59,692 bases of DNA from JAIBJP01 sp035639875 (GTDB taxonomy: Bacteria; Actinomycetota; Thermoleophilia; Gaiellales; Gaiellaceae), in NCBI GenBank assembly GCA_035639875.1, contig DASQXE010000028.1, positions 1 through 59,692 of the forward strand. Reading direction: 5' to 3'. Shown one piece after another: positions 43,893-52,771 of the stretch. The position numbers and the translations under genes are program-made. Below the pieces are notes generated by a model that did no database searches, had not been told where the DNA came from, and saw only the letters and a program-made list of their open reading frames with translations. Position 1 is the stretch's first letter, and each line of letters starts with the position of its first letter.

Positions 43893-45184
43893 GTCGTGGT
43901 GTAGGCGGGGTAGCCGCGGAAGCCCGGATACAGCGGATGTTTCGCGCCGAGAGCCTCGCTTCGGGCAGCCAGCGCCGCGACGTCGGCGTCTTCTCCGAGC
44001 GCACCCGCGATGATCGCCCCCACCTCCTGCATGTCCTCCTCTTCGAAGCCGCGCATCGTGACGGCGGGGGTGCCGAGGCGAACGCCCGAAGCCTCCATCG
44101 GCGGCCGCTCGTCGAAGGGGACGGTATTCCGGTTCGCCGTGATCTTCACCTCGTGGAGTCGCTCCTCCGCCGCCTTGCCCGTCCACTCGCTCTTGCGCAG
44201 ATCCATCTGCATCAGGTGCGTGTCCGTGCCCCCGGTGAGGATGTCGAGTCCCGCGTCCATGAGCGCCGCCGCGAGCGCGTCGGCGTTCGCCCTGATCTGA
44301 GCCTGGTACACCCTGAACGGCTCCGAGGCGGCGATCTTGAAACAGGTCGCCTTGGCGGCGATCACGTGCAGGAGCGGCCCGCCCTGCATCCCTGGGAACA
44401 CCGCCTTGTCGAGCGCCTGCGCGTGCTCTTCCTTGCAGAGGATGAAGCCGGAGCGCGGGCCGGCGAGCGTCTTGTGCGTCGTCGAGGTGACGAAGTCGCA
44501 GTGCGGCGTCGGATTCGGGTGCAGGCCGGCGGCGACGAGGCCGGCGAAATGCGCCATGTCGCAGAGGAGCAGCGCGCTCACCTCGTCCGCGATCTCGCGG
44601 AAGCGCTCGGCCTCGATGCGGCGCGGGTACGCGGAGCCGCCGCAGACGATCAGCTTGGGACGCGACTCCTTCGCGAGGCGCAGGACCTCGTCGAAATCGA
44701 TGAGGAAGGATTCCCGGTCCACCCCGTAGCCGACGACGTTGTAGAGCTTCCCGGAGAAGTTGACCTTCAGGCCGTGCGTGAGATGGCCCCCGTGGTCGAG
44801 GCGCATGGCCAGCATCGTGTCCCCCGGATCGAGACAGCTGAAGTAGACGCCCATGTTCGTCTGCGCGCCGGCATGCGGCTGAACGTTGGCGTGCTCGGCG
44901 CCGAAGAGCTCCTTGGCGCGGTCGATGGCGAGCTGCTCGATCTCGTCGACGATCTCGCACCCTCCGTAGTACCGGCGGCCCGGATATCCTTCGGCGTACT
45001 TGTTCGTGGGCACACTGCCGACGGCTTCGAGAATGCTCGGCCAGGTGAAGTTCTCCGAAGCGATGAGCTCGATCTGCCCGCGCTGGCGCTCGAGCTCGCG
45101 GCCGACCAGCTCCGCCGTCTCGGGGTCGATCTCGGCCAGAAGGGCTTCACGGAGCTCCTGGAACGTGCCCTGCGCGATCGCCAC
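43889..45184 (-). CDS. glyA: Serine hydroxymethyltransferase
   Basis: The 431-residue PLP enzyme interconverts serine and glycine with tetrahydrofolate. Signatures include IELIASENFTWPSILEAVGS, NKYAEGYPGRRYYGG, CDMAHFAGLVAAG and the PLP Lys in STTHKTLAGPRSG. GTG at 45184 has no ribosome-binding site, but TAAGCT sits 6 nt upstream, so the mRNA is likely leaderless. It starts the glyA-upp run. Confidence 0.97.
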   Translation of the reverse strand: MAIAQGTFQELREALLAEIDPETAELVGRELERQRGQIELIASENFTWPSILEAVGSVPTNKYAEGYPGRRYYGGCEIVDEIEQLAIDRAKELFGAEHANVQPHAGAQTNMGVYFSCLDPGDTMLAMRLDHGGHLTHGLKVNFSGKLYNVVGYGVDRESFLIDFDEVLRLAKESRPKLIVCGGSAYPRRIEAERFREIADEVSALLLCDMAHFAGLVAAGLHPNPTPHCDFVTSTTHKTLAGPRSGFILCKEEHAQALDKAVFPGMQGGPLLHVIAAKATCFKIAASEPFRVYQAQIRANADALAAALMDAGLDILTGGTDTHLMQMDLRKSEWTGKAAEERLHEVKITANRNTVPFDERPPMEASGVRLGTPAVTMRGFEEEDMQEVGAIIAGALGEDADVAALAARSEALGAKHPLYPGFRGYPAYTTT

Positions 45185-45190
45185 GCTGCC

Positions 45191-45196
45191 AGCTTA
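45191..45196 (-). promoter_or_regulatory. -10 box TAAGCT, leaderless type, glyA
   Basis: TAAGCT on the minus strand is 6 nt before the glyA GTG, in the 74-bp divergent gap shared with the small membrane protein gene. Confidence 0.45.
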
Positions 45197-45258
45197 GTCC
45201 GTCGGGCGGCCTGCCATACCCGTACCTCGGCTTTGTGTTTACCCGTTGATGGAGGACA

Positions 45259-45564
45259 ATGGGCCTCTCCATGGTCGCGATCGCCCTCCTCGCGAGCCTC
45301 GTCCTCGTCCCCCTTGGCTTTGAGTACGCCGACCTGCGCTCGCGGTTCGGCCTCTCCCGCCGGGTCGCGCTCGCGATCACGGCGCTCGTCTTCCCGGCTT
45401 TCGCTGCCGCAGCCGCGCTGACGTCGCCGCTGGCGGGACATGCGGTGGCTCAATGGACGGCGACGGTGGCGATGACGCTCGTCGTCTATTCGCTGGCGGC
45501 ACGCGCGATCGCGTCGAGCGCGTGCGCGGCCGGGACCGCTCCCTCGCGTAGAACGCGCGGCTGA
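45259..45564 (+). CDS. Small hypothetical membrane protein
   Basis: A 101-residue protein with three hydrophobic stretches (MVAIALLASLVLVPLGF, VALAITALVFPAFAAAAAL, TATVAMTLVVYSLAARAIA) and no recognised family. ATG 45259 has TGGAGGACA upstream. It is one of few plus-strand genes here; its last 79 bp overlap the convergent tsaC end. It is probably real because the start context is good and the membrane pattern is consistent. Confidence 0.62.
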   Translation: MGLSMVAIALLASLVLVPLGFEYADLRSRFGLSRRVALAITALVFPAFAAAAALTSPLAGHAVAQWTATVAMTLVVYSLAARAIASSACAAGTAPSRRTRG

Positions 45565-46091
45565 GCGCCGGTCAGATCGACCACTGTCGACGGCGTTCCG
45601 GGTAGCGGCCCGGCGTCGAGCAGCGCCCACGCTTCTCTCCAGATCCCTTCTGGAACATCGCCGAGCCGACCGGGATCGCGACCACCGTGAACGTTCGCGC
45701 TCGTGGCCGCGACCGTGCCCACCCGGTCGAGCACCGCCTTGGTCTCGGCGGGGAGCTCGGGCACGCGGATCCCGATCGTGTCGGGATTGGATCCGCTGAG
45801 CCAGCGGAAGCGGCGCCCGGGATTCGGGAGGACGAGCGTATAGGGGCCCGGGAGGAGAGCCCGGGCGAGAACGGCGGCACGCCCCCGCAGTTCGGGGACG
45901 GCGTCGAGAATCACGTCGAGGTCGGCAGCGAGCAGTGCAATCGGCATTCCGTCGGGGCGCCCTTTGAGCCGGATCAGTCGCTCCACCGGACGCGCTCGGT
46001 AGGCGTCGGCGCAGAGGCCGTAGACAGTGTCCGTCGGGAGGACGACCGGGTGGCCGGCCCTCAGGGCGACGATCGCCTCCTCTACGCCCAT
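45486..46091 (-). CDS. tsaC: L-threonylcarbamoyladenylate synthase (TsaC/Sua5/YrdC)
   Basis: The 201-residue enzyme makes threonylcarbamoyl-AMP for the t6A tRNA modification. Signatures are VVLPTDTVYGLCADA, the KGRPDGMPIALL segment, LLPGPYTLVLP and VAATSANVHGG. The start at ATG 46091 overlaps the prmC end by 10 nt. The order prfA-prmC-tsaC is conserved in bacteria. Confidence 0.94.
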   Translation of the reverse strand: MGVEEAIVALRAGHPVVLPTDTVYGLCADAYRARPVERLIRLKGRPDGMPIALLAADLDVILDAVPELRGRAAVLARALLPGPYTLVLPNPGRRFRWLSGSNPDTIGIRVPELPAETKAVLDRVGTVAATSANVHGGRDPGRLGDVPEGIWREAWALLDAGPLPGTPSTVVDLTGAQPRVLREGAVPAAHALDAIARAASE

Positions 46092-46909
46092 CGCCCCTCC
46101 ACGATTCGGTCGCGGCCCGCGAGGTCGCGAGTCTTTCGCACATCGCGGTAGCCGAGGCCCTCCAGCTCCGCCGCCAGGTCGCCGGCCTGGCCGTCCCCGC
46201 ACTCGAGCGCAAGCCAGCCGCCGCGCTCGAGGACGCGCCGCGCCTCGCGCGCGATCTCGGCCCCGACCCCCACGCCCACGAGGGCTTCACGTGGCTCGTA
46301 GAGGCGGATCTCCGGCTGCAGGCTCTCGTACTCCTCCGGCGAGACGTAGGGCGGGTTCGAGACCACCAGATCGAAGGGTCCGGCGATTTCCGCGAGGAGA
46401 TCCGCCCGCCGGAGCTCGACTCGGCCGTCCACGCCCGCGCGTCGAAGATTTCGTCGCGCCACGGCAAGCGCATTCACCGAGCGCTCGACGGCGAGGATCC
46501 GCGCGCCCGGGTGCTCGTCCGCGATCGCGAGCGCGATTGCGCCGGAGCCGGCGCCAACGTCGAGGATGCGCGGCTCCGCGAGGCCGCGCACTCGCTCGAG
46601 ACAGCGCTCCACGAGCACCTCGGTCTCGGGACGCGGAATGAGCACGCGGCGGTCGACCTCGAGCGTCAGGCGGCGGAAACCCCACTCGCCGAGAACGTAG
46701 GCGAGGGGTTCGCGCGCGCGGCGGCGCTCCACGAGCTCGCGAAGACGGGTCAGCTCGATTTCGGTCAGCTCTCGATCGGTCGCATAGAGCTCAGACCGGG
46801 AGAGCCCGAGGACATGCCCAACGAGAAACTCGGCGTCGACGCGCGGCGAGGGGACGCCGCTTTCGCGGAGGTCGCGCGCCACACCGCGCACGGAATCGAG
46901 TGCGCTCAC
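46082..46909 (-). CDS. prmC: Peptide chain release factor N5-glutamine methyltransferase
   Basis: The 275-residue enzyme methylates the Gln of GGQ in release factors RF1 and RF2. It has SAM motif I (ILDVGAGSGAIALAIA), the substrate-binding LIPRPETEVLVE and the catalytic NPPY in DLVVSNPPYVSPEEY. GTG overlaps the prfA stop (GTGA). Both of its targets, prfA and prfB, are in the window. Confidence 0.95.
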   Translation of the reverse strand: MSALDSVRGVARDLRESGVPSPRVDAEFLVGHVLGLSRSELYATDRELTEIELTRLRELVERRRAREPLAYVLGEWGFRRLTLEVDRRVLIPRPETEVLVERCLERVRGLAEPRILDVGAGSGAIALAIADEHPGARILAVERSVNALAVARRNLRRAGVDGRVELRRADLLAEIAGPFDLVVSNPPYVSPEEYESLQPEIRLYEPREALVGVGVGAEIAREARRVLERGGWLALECGDGQAGDLAAELEGLGYRDVRKTRDLAGRDRIVEGRWA

Positions 46910-47958
46910 GCCGCCGCAGCGTCGAGACTTCGGCGGCGCTCTTCCGCCGCCAACGCGTCGGTGAGCTCGTCGAGGTCGCCCTCCACGATCCGGTCGAGAC
47001 GCTTGATCGTCAGATTGACCCGGTGGTCCGTGACGCGGTTGTCCGGGTAGTTGTACGTGCGGATTTTCTCGGCTCGCTCCCCACGCCCGATCTGGGAACG
47101 CCGCGTCGCCGAGAGCTCGTCCTCCTGCCGCTGGCGCTCGAGCTCGAGCAGCCGCGCCCGCAGGACTCTGAGCGCCTTCTGCTTGTTCTGGAGCTGCGAC
47201 TTCTCGTCCTGCATGGCGACCACGAGCCCCGTCGGCAGGTGCGTGATGCGTACGGCGGAATCCGTCGTGTTGACGCTCTGGCCGCCCGGCCCAGTGGAGC
47301 GGTAGACATCCACCTTGAGGTCGTTCGGATCGATCTCGACGTCCACCTCCTCGGCCTCCGGCATGACGGCAACGGTCGCCGTCGAGGTGTGGATCCGTCC
47401 CTGCGACTCGGTCGCCGGGACGCGCTGGACGCGGTGGGTGCCGCCCTCCCACTTGAAGACGGAGTAGGCGCCCTCACCCCGGATCTCCAACGTGACCTCG
47501 TTGTAGCCGCCGGCCTCGCTCGGGTTCGAGCCGAGCAGCTCCCATCTGAAGCCGCGCCGCTCGGAGTAGCGCGTCAGCATGCGGAAGAGATCCCCGGCCC
47601 AGATGGCGCCTTCGTCGCCGCCGGCGCCCTTGCGGATCTCGAGGATGACATCCTTCGCGTCGTTCGGGTCCGACTCCACGAGGGCGAGCTTCAGCTCCTC
47701 TTCGACCTCCCCAAGCCGCGCCTCCAGCTCGGGCACGAGGTCGCGCAGCTCACCGTCAGAGCGGGCCGCCTCGAGGTCGTCGCGCGTCGATCGCCAGTCC
47801 TGGGCCAGCTTGTAGGCGCCCTCGAGGTCCTTCAGGCGCCGGCCGGCCTCGGCGGCGGCGTGCCGGTCGGAGAAAACAGCAGGGTCCGACATACGCTCCT
47901 GCGCTTCGGCATAGGAGCGCTCGAGCTCTTCGACGAGGGTTTCGATGGTCGCCGCCAT
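46906..47958 (-). CDS. prfA: Peptide chain release factor 1
   Basis: The 350-residue RF1 reads UAA and UAG. The codon-recognition motif is PAT (RVPATESQGRIHTS) and the catalytic GGQ lies in STGPGGQSVNTTDSAVR. The ATG at 47958 is preceded by TATTCT 6 nt upstream and no ribosome-binding site, a leaderless pattern. It is followed by prmC. Confidence 0.97.
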   Translation of the reverse strand: MAATIETLVEELERSYAEAQERMSDPAVFSDRHAAAEAGRRLKDLEGAYKLAQDWRSTRDDLEAARSDGELRDLVPELEARLGEVEEELKLALVESDPNDAKDVILEIRKGAGGDEGAIWAGDLFRMLTRYSERRGFRWELLGSNPSEAGGYNEVTLEIRGEGAYSVFKWEGGTHRVQRVPATESQGRIHTSTATVAVMPEAEEVDVEIDPNDLKVDVYRSTGPGGQSVNTTDSAVRITHLPTGLVVAMQDEKSQLQNKQKALRVLRARLLELERQRQEDELSATRRSQIGRGERAEKIRTYNYPDNRVTDHRVNLTIKRLDRIVEGDLDELTDALAAEERRRSLDAAAA

Positions 47959-47964
47959 AGGGCC

Positions 47965-47970
47965 AGAATA
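47965..47970 (-). promoter_or_regulatory. -10 box TATTCT, leaderless type, prfA
   Basis: TATTCT on the minus strand is 6 nt before the prfA ATG, in the 35-bp gap after the DUF1385 gene. Confidence 0.45.
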
Positions 47971-47993
47971 GCGGCGCCTCGGGCCGTTCCGGC

Positions 47994-48908
47994 CTAGGCC
48001 ATTACTTCGACTTTGCGCTCCTCCGGCGTGAGCCGGCCTTCCAGCCGGAGCACCTCTCGAAGGGCACGAATCGAGACCTCGATCTGGTCGAGGGTCGGCT
48101 CCCGCGTGGTCAGCCGCTGGAGCCAAAGGCCCGGCGCGAGCAGCGTCCGCAGGGCGGGATTCTGGGGGTGTTGGCCCGCGAAGCGGATGATCTCGTAAGC
48201 GATCCCCGCGATCACCGGCAGGAGGAGAATCCGCGTGGCGATCAGCCAGTACCAGGCCGGCCTGCCGAAGAAGGCGAACACGAAGATGGCGACAACCATG
48301 ACGTACAGAAGGAAGGCCGTCCCGCAGCGGACATGCAGGAGGCTGTAGCGGGAGACGCGCTGCGGCTCGAGCTCCTCCCCCGCCTCGTAGGCGTTGATCG
48401 CCTTGTGCTCGGCGGCGTGGTACTGGAACACGCGCTTGAGGTCGGGCAGGAACGAGATGAGCCCGAGATAGGCGACGAAAATCGTCACGCGGACGACCCC
48501 CTCGACGATCACGAACGCACCGGTCGATTCGATCGGGAGCCAGTTCGTGATCAGAGCCGGCGACACCTTGAAGAGGAGCAGCGCGAAGCCGATGGCGATC
48601 CCGAACGCGAAGAGAAGCTGGCCGCGCGTGAGCTCCGTCTGCACCTCGCCGTCGTCGCCTTCTTGCTGCGCGGCGTAGTTGGCCGAGATGGCGAGCGCGC
48701 GAAAGCCGATGGCGAGCGACTCGCCTAGCGCGACAACGCCGCGCACGATCGGAATCCGCAGCCAGCGATGGCGGAGGAGAATCGACGCGATCGGACGGTT
48801 CACCTCGGCGATGTCGCCGTCGGGTTTGCGCACCGCGACCGACCAAGCCGATGGGCCCCGCATCATCACGCCCTCCAGGACCGCCTGCCCGCCTATGGGC
48901 TGGCTCAT
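47994..48908 (-). CDS. DUF1385 (YqhQ-like) membrane protein
   Basis: The 304-residue protein has the family head QAVLEGVMMRGPSAWSVAVR, several membrane helices and the conserved YHAAEHKAINAYEAGE segment. Function is unknown; it is widely conserved between rpmE and prfA in Gram-positives. The ATG at 48908 follows the rpmE stop by 4 nt. Confidence 0.93.
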   Translation of the reverse strand: MSQPIGGQAVLEGVMMRGPSAWSVAVRKPDGDIAEVNRPIASILLRHRWLRIPIVRGVVALGESLAIGFRALAISANYAAQQEGDDGEVQTELTRGQLLFAFGIAIGFALLLFKVSPALITNWLPIESTGAFVIVEGVVRVTIFVAYLGLISFLPDLKRVFQYHAAEHKAINAYEAGEELEPQRVSRYSLLHVRCGTAFLLYVMVVAIFVFAFFGRPAWYWLIATRILLLPVIAGIAYEIIRFAGQHPQNPALRTLLAPGLWLQRLTTREPTLDQIEVSIRALREVLRLEGRLTPEERKVEVMA

Positions 48909-48912
48909 ACCT

Positions 48913-49128
48913 CTATGAGGATGCCTTGCCGGCCTTTTCGAGCCGCCGCTGGAAGCGCTCGACGCGTCCGCCCGTGTCCACGAGCTTCTGCTTGCCGGTG
49001 TAGAACGGATGGCACTCCGAGCAGATCTCGACGTGCAGCTCGGGCTTCGTGGACCGCGTCTGGAACTCGTTGCCGCACGAGCAACGGACAGTCGCGAGAA
49101 CGTACTCGGGATGGATATCGGGCTTCAT
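48913..49128 (-). CDS. rpmE: 50S ribosomal protein L31, zinc-binding (C+) form
   Basis: The 71-residue protein begins MKPDIHPEYVLATVRCSCG. Its zinc cysteines are in VRCSCGNEF and ICSECHPFYTGKQK, so it is the C+ form that can store zinc. The ATG at 49128 has TATTCT 9 nt upstream. It overlaps the end of the threonine dehydratase gene by 4 bp. No rho gene precedes it. Confidence 0.96.
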   Translation of the reverse strand: MKPDIHPEYVLATVRCSCGNEFQTRSTKPELHVEICSECHPFYTGKQKLVDTGGRVERFQRRLEKAGKASS

Positions 49129-50063
49129 TCTTCGTTGAGAATAGCAGCAGCGGTTTCGGCCGATACGTTGCCTCCCGAGACAACCACGGTGACGATTTTG
49201 CCCTCGACATCTGGCACCTTGTCCGCGAGCAAAGCGCCGACTCCGGCAGCCGCTCCCGGCTCCGCTGCGAGCTTCGCGCGCTCGTAGAGGAAGCGAAAGC
49301 CGGCGCGAATGTCGTCGTCCGTGATGAGAATCGACTCCACCCCGAGCTTGGCGCAGATCTGAAGCGGGAGGTTGCCTGCCACAGGCGCGTTGAGCGCATC
49401 CGCGAGCGAATCCGGAGCAAACTCGACCGGCTCGCCCGCCTCGAGCGCTATGTGCAGGGCCGCCGAGCCCTCGGGTTCGAGGGCGACGACGCGCTTCCCC
49501 GCGAGCGCCGTGGCGATTCCCGAGACGAGACCGCCGCCGCCAACCGGCACGACGACGACGTCGACGTCTGGCAGTTCCTCCGCGATCTCGAGCCCCACGG
49601 TTCCCTGTCCGGCGACCACGAACGGGTCGTCGAAGGGATGGACGAGCGTGCGCCCACTCCGGCGCTGAAGCTCGCGCACGCGCGCGAACGCCTCCAGATG
49701 ATCGGCAGCCTCCTGGTCGACGGTCGCCCCGTAGCCGCGGGTCGCCGCCACCTTGAGCGGGCTCGCGTCCCTCCACGTGACAAGCAGGCATTCGATTCCT
49801 TCTCTCGCGGAGGCCCACGCAAGTGCCTGCGCGTGGTTACCGGCCGAGATCGAGATCACTCCGCTCGCCTTCTCGTCTGCGGTGAGCGACGCCAGCTTCG
49901 TCAGCACGCCGCGCGGCTTGAATGACCCGGTCTTCTGGAAGAGCTCAGCCTTCAGAAATGCCCGTCCGCCGAAGCGTGCACCGAGCGTGTCCGAGGAGAA
50001 GAGCGGCGTCCGGTGGAGTCGGCCGGCGATGACGCCGGCGGCCGCTTCTACATCAACGTGTAT
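49125..50063 (-). CDS. ilvA: Threonine ammonia-lyase (threonine dehydratase), uncertain start
   Basis: The PLP enzyme makes 2-oxobutanoate from threonine. The PLP Lys is in QKTGSFKPRGVL, the phosphate-binding Gly loop is PVGGGGLVSG, and SAGNHAQALAWAS is conserved. No ACT domain is present, so it may be a catabolic or unregulated form (about 312 residues). The conserved N-terminus HVDVEAAAGVIAGRLHRTP follows ATA at 50061-50063. The next usual start, GTG 50126, overlaps ETF-QO by 79 nt. Confidence 0.9.
   Translation of the reverse strand: MHVDVEAAAGVIAGRLHRTPLFSSDTLGARFGGRAFLKAELFQKTGSFKPRGVLTKLASLTADEKASGVISISAGNHAQALAWASAREGIECLLVTWRDASPLKVAATRGYGATVDQEAADHLEAFARVRELQRRSGRTLVHPFDDPFVVAGQGTVGLEIAEELPDVDVVVVPVGGGGLVSGIATALAGKRVVALEPEGSAALHIALEAGEPVEFAPDSLADALNAPVAGNLPLQICAKLGVESILITDDDIRAGFRFLYERAKLAAEPGAAAGVGALLADKVPDVEGKIVTVVVSGGNVSAETAAAILNEE
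49138..49143 (-). promoter_or_regulatory. -10 box TATTCT, leaderless type, rpmE
   Basis: TATTCT on the minus strand is 9 nt before the rpmE ATG and lies inside the end of the threonine dehydratase gene. No ribosome-binding site intervenes. Confidence 0.4.
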
Positions 50064-51763
50064 TCGGGACCGTCCCCGCCCTCGGGCGGCGTCAGGCGGC
50101 CGCCCTTGGCCGTGATCGCGCCGCACTGAACGCAGTTGGACGGCGTGACGGCAACCTCGACGACACTGCCGCTCGGACTCGCCTTTCCGCCGACCTCGTA
50201 CACCTGCGCGGGACACATGCGTGCCCATGCCTCCGCGAGTTCTCGTCGCACCTTGCGGTCGAGGACGATGTGGCTCGGCGCATCGTCGCGCGTCTTGTTC
50301 CCGGAGAGGTAGACGCTCGAGAGCTTGTCGAAGAAGAGCTTGCCGTCGGGCGGCGGGTAGCCGCGGTCACGCGTGCCGGTGAAGACCGGTACCTCTGCAT
50401 CGCGTTCGAGCGTGAGGTCGCGCGGCGGAAACTTGCCCAGCGAGTTGAGGGCTGCCCCGGCGAGGATGGCGCCTGGGACGAAGCCGTAGCGGAAGGCAGG
50501 ACGCATGTTCCGCACCCGCTGCAGGTCCTTGCAGACGTAGCTCTTGCGCAGGGCGTCGTCGTAGGACTCGAGCGCGCCCGGCTCCCAGGCGGTGTGCCCG
50601 GGCGTGAGCGCCTGGAAGGCGGTTTCCGCCGCGAGCATGCCCGAGTGCATCGCGTAGTGGATCCCCTTGAGCGCGGGCACGTTCACGAGCCCGGCGCCGT
50701 CGCCGACGATCATCCCGCCGGGGAAGTGGAAGCGGTCCGGAAGGGCGAGGAACCCGCCCTCGGGAATGGTCTTCGCCCCCCAAGCGATTCGCCGCCCGCC
50801 TTCGAGGATCCGGCGCACGAAGGGGTGTCCTTTCAGCTCTTGGAGAAGGTCGTGGACGGACAAGGAGGCATCCGCGTAATCGAGGCCGACGACCATTCCG
50901 AGGGCGACGTTCGCCTCGCCAAGCGGGTAGATGAAGCTGCCCCCGAACTCGCGGTACTTGCGGCCGCCGCGCAGGGGCCAACCCATCGTGTGGATCACGC
51001 GGTTGAGCGGGCGCGGCACCTCCCACACCTCCTTGACGCCGAGCGCCCACACCTGCGGCTTCGACGCGAGGCCGAACCGGTTCAGGGCGATGCCTGTGAG
51101 ATGGCCCTGCGTTCCCTCGGCGAGGATCGTGACTCTCGAATTGATGTCGGAGCCGGGCTCGAAGTTGGGCAGCTCCTCCCCGTTGCGCCCGCGGCCTCGG
51201 TCGCCCGTGCGGATGCCGACGGCGCGGCCGCCTGAGACGAGCAGCTTGCGCGCGCTCGTCTCGGGGACGATCGTCACGCCGAGCTCCTCGGCCCGCTCCG
51301 CGAGCCACGTCGCCATCTCCGAGAGCGACGCAACGTGGTTGCCGTGGTTCCACATCGTCGGCGGCGCGGGCACGCGCATGGCGCGCTTCGAGGTCAGGTA
51401 GTAGAGGCCCTCGCGCACGACCCGGGCGCGGAAGGGCATGTCCTCGCTGTGCATTCCCGGGAAGAGCTGCCTGAATGCGCGCGGATTGACAACGGCGCCG
51501 GAGAGCAGGTGCGCCCCCGGGGCGCGGCCCTTCTCGACCACGGCCACAGGCACCTCCCCGAGCCGCTCGCGCATGTCCGGCCGCTCCTGCAGGAGTTGCG
51601 CGAACCGGATGGCGGCCGAGAGCCCTGCCGGGCCCGCCCCCACGATCAGAGCTCCAACGTCGATCCGCTCCTCCGGGGGGTCGGTCGCCTCGGCGATGAA
51701 CTCCGCCGGGTCGAAAGGCGGAGGGAAATCCGACGGCCGGGCGCGGGATGTGCGTTCGTTCAC
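50048..51763 (-). CDS. Electron-transfer flavoprotein:quinone oxidoreductase, one Fe-S ligand missing
   Basis: The 571-residue FAD protein moves electrons from ETF to quinone. The FAD motif LIVGAGPAGLSAAIRFAQL and the GDGAGLVNVPALKGIHYAM segment match ETF-QO. The C-terminal ferredoxin-like domain has Cys in MCPAQVYEVG and two in NCVQCGAITAKGG. The fourth Cys of the usual C-x2-C-x2-C pattern is Ile here (CGAI in place of CKTC). A normal [4Fe-4S] cluster is therefore doubtful. It is transcribed after etfB-etfA. Confidence 0.93.
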   Translation of the reverse strand: MNERTSRARPSDFPPPFDPAEFIAEATDPPEERIDVGALIVGAGPAGLSAAIRFAQLLQERPDMRERLGEVPVAVVEKGRAPGAHLLSGAVVNPRAFRQLFPGMHSEDMPFRARVVREGLYYLTSKRAMRVPAPPTMWNHGNHVASLSEMATWLAERAEELGVTIVPETSARKLLVSGGRAVGIRTGDRGRGRNGEELPNFEPGSDINSRVTILAEGTQGHLTGIALNRFGLASKPQVWALGVKEVWEVPRPLNRVIHTMGWPLRGGRKYREFGGSFIYPLGEANVALGMVVGLDYADASLSVHDLLQELKGHPFVRRILEGGRRIAWGAKTIPEGGFLALPDRFHFPGGMIVGDGAGLVNVPALKGIHYAMHSGMLAAETAFQALTPGHTAWEPGALESYDDALRKSYVCKDLQRVRNMRPAFRYGFVPGAILAGAALNSLGKFPPRDLTLERDAEVPVFTGTRDRGYPPPDGKLFFDKLSSVYLSGNKTRDDAPSHIVLDRKVRRELAEAWARMCPAQVYEVGGKASPSGSVVEVAVTPSNCVQCGAITAKGGRLTPPEGGDGPEYTLM

Positions 51764-51806
51764 CGTTGCGGGTGTGATCGCGTCGAGGATTGACGCGTCA
51801 GCGTGC

Positions 51807-52769
51807 TCATGAGCCCTTCTGCTGTCTCACGAGCTCGGTCAGCTTCGGAACGATCTCGTGGACGTCGCCGACGACGCCGAGGTCCGAGTATTCGAAGATC
51901 GGCGCGTTCGGATCCTTGTTGATGGCGACGATCGTGCCCGAGCTCTGCATCCCCACCTTGTGCTGGATGGCGCCGGAGATGCCCAGGGCGATGTAGAGCT
52001 TCGGCGCCACGGTCTTCCCAGTCTGCCCGACCTGACTCGCGTACGGGTACCAGCCCGCGTCGACGACGGCGCGGGTCGCTGCGACGGCTCCGCCGAGCGC
52101 CTTGGCCAGATCCTCGGCGAGGGAGAAGTTCTCGGGCTTTCCCAGGCCGCGCCCGCCGGCGACGATCACGTCCGCGTCCTCGATTGAGGGGCCTTCGCTC
52201 TCCTCGTGCGCTTGCTCGAGCATGACCGCCTGTTGCGACCAATCCTCGATCTCGACCGGGATCTTCGCGACCTCGGCCGAGCCGCCGGTCTCTGCGGGCT
52301 CGAAGGTGCCCGAGCGGATGAGCGCCAGGCGGGGCGCCCGTTTCCAGCCGACTTCGACGATGACCGAGTCTTGGAGAGCGGGGCGCTTGCCGACGAGCTC
52401 TCCGTCCCGGCTCTCGAGGTCGACGAGATCCCAATTGAGGCCGGCGTCGAGGCGGGAGGCAAGGGCGGCGGCGACGTCCGCGGTGAGCACGGAGGCGCCG
52501 AAGAGGACGGTGTCGAAGCCTTCGGACTCGATGAGTCTCGCCAGCACGTCGACGCGCGGCTGCGGGAGGGGCGCCTCGAGAGCCGCATCGTCGGCGACGA
52601 GCACGCGTGCGGCCCCGTGGCGGCCGACCTCGTCCGCGAGCTTCTCGACTCCGGATCCGCACAGAACCGCCGCCACCTCGTCTCCGAGCCGGGCCGCCTT
52701 CGAGAGGACGCCGAGGGAGCCCTTGACCGGCTCTCCCTCGTGATCTTCGACGTAGACCAGCGTGGGCAT
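51807..52769 (-). CDS. etfA: Electron transfer flavoprotein alpha subunit
   Basis: The 320-residue subunit binds FAD through the C-terminal motif SQVGQTGKTVAPKLYIALGI and NKDPNAPIFEYSDLGVVGD. It receives electrons from acyl-CoA and related dehydrogenases and passes them to ETF-QO. It follows etfB by 2 nt and precedes ETF-QO by 43 nt, a complete relay module. Confidence 0.96.
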   Translation of the reverse strand: MPTLVYVEDHEGEPVKGSLGVLSKAARLGDEVAAVLCGSGVEKLADEVGRHGAARVLVADDAALEAPLPQPRVDVLARLIESEGFDTVLFGASVLTADVAAALASRLDAGLNWDLVDLESRDGELVGKRPALQDSVIVEVGWKRAPRLALIRSGTFEPAETGGSAEVAKIPVEIEDWSQQAVMLEQAHEESEGPSIEDADVIVAGGRGLGKPENFSLAEDLAKALGGAVAATRAVVDAGWYPYASQVGQTGKTVAPKLYIALGISGAIQHKVGMQSSGTIVAINKDPNAPIFEYSDLGVVGDVHEIVPKLTELVRQQKGS

Positions 52770-52771
52770 GG

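Noticed and set aside
49125..50228. Longer threonine dehydratase reading from 50228
   Set aside because: It would overlap the ETF-QO gene by 180 nt with unconserved Arg-rich sequence.
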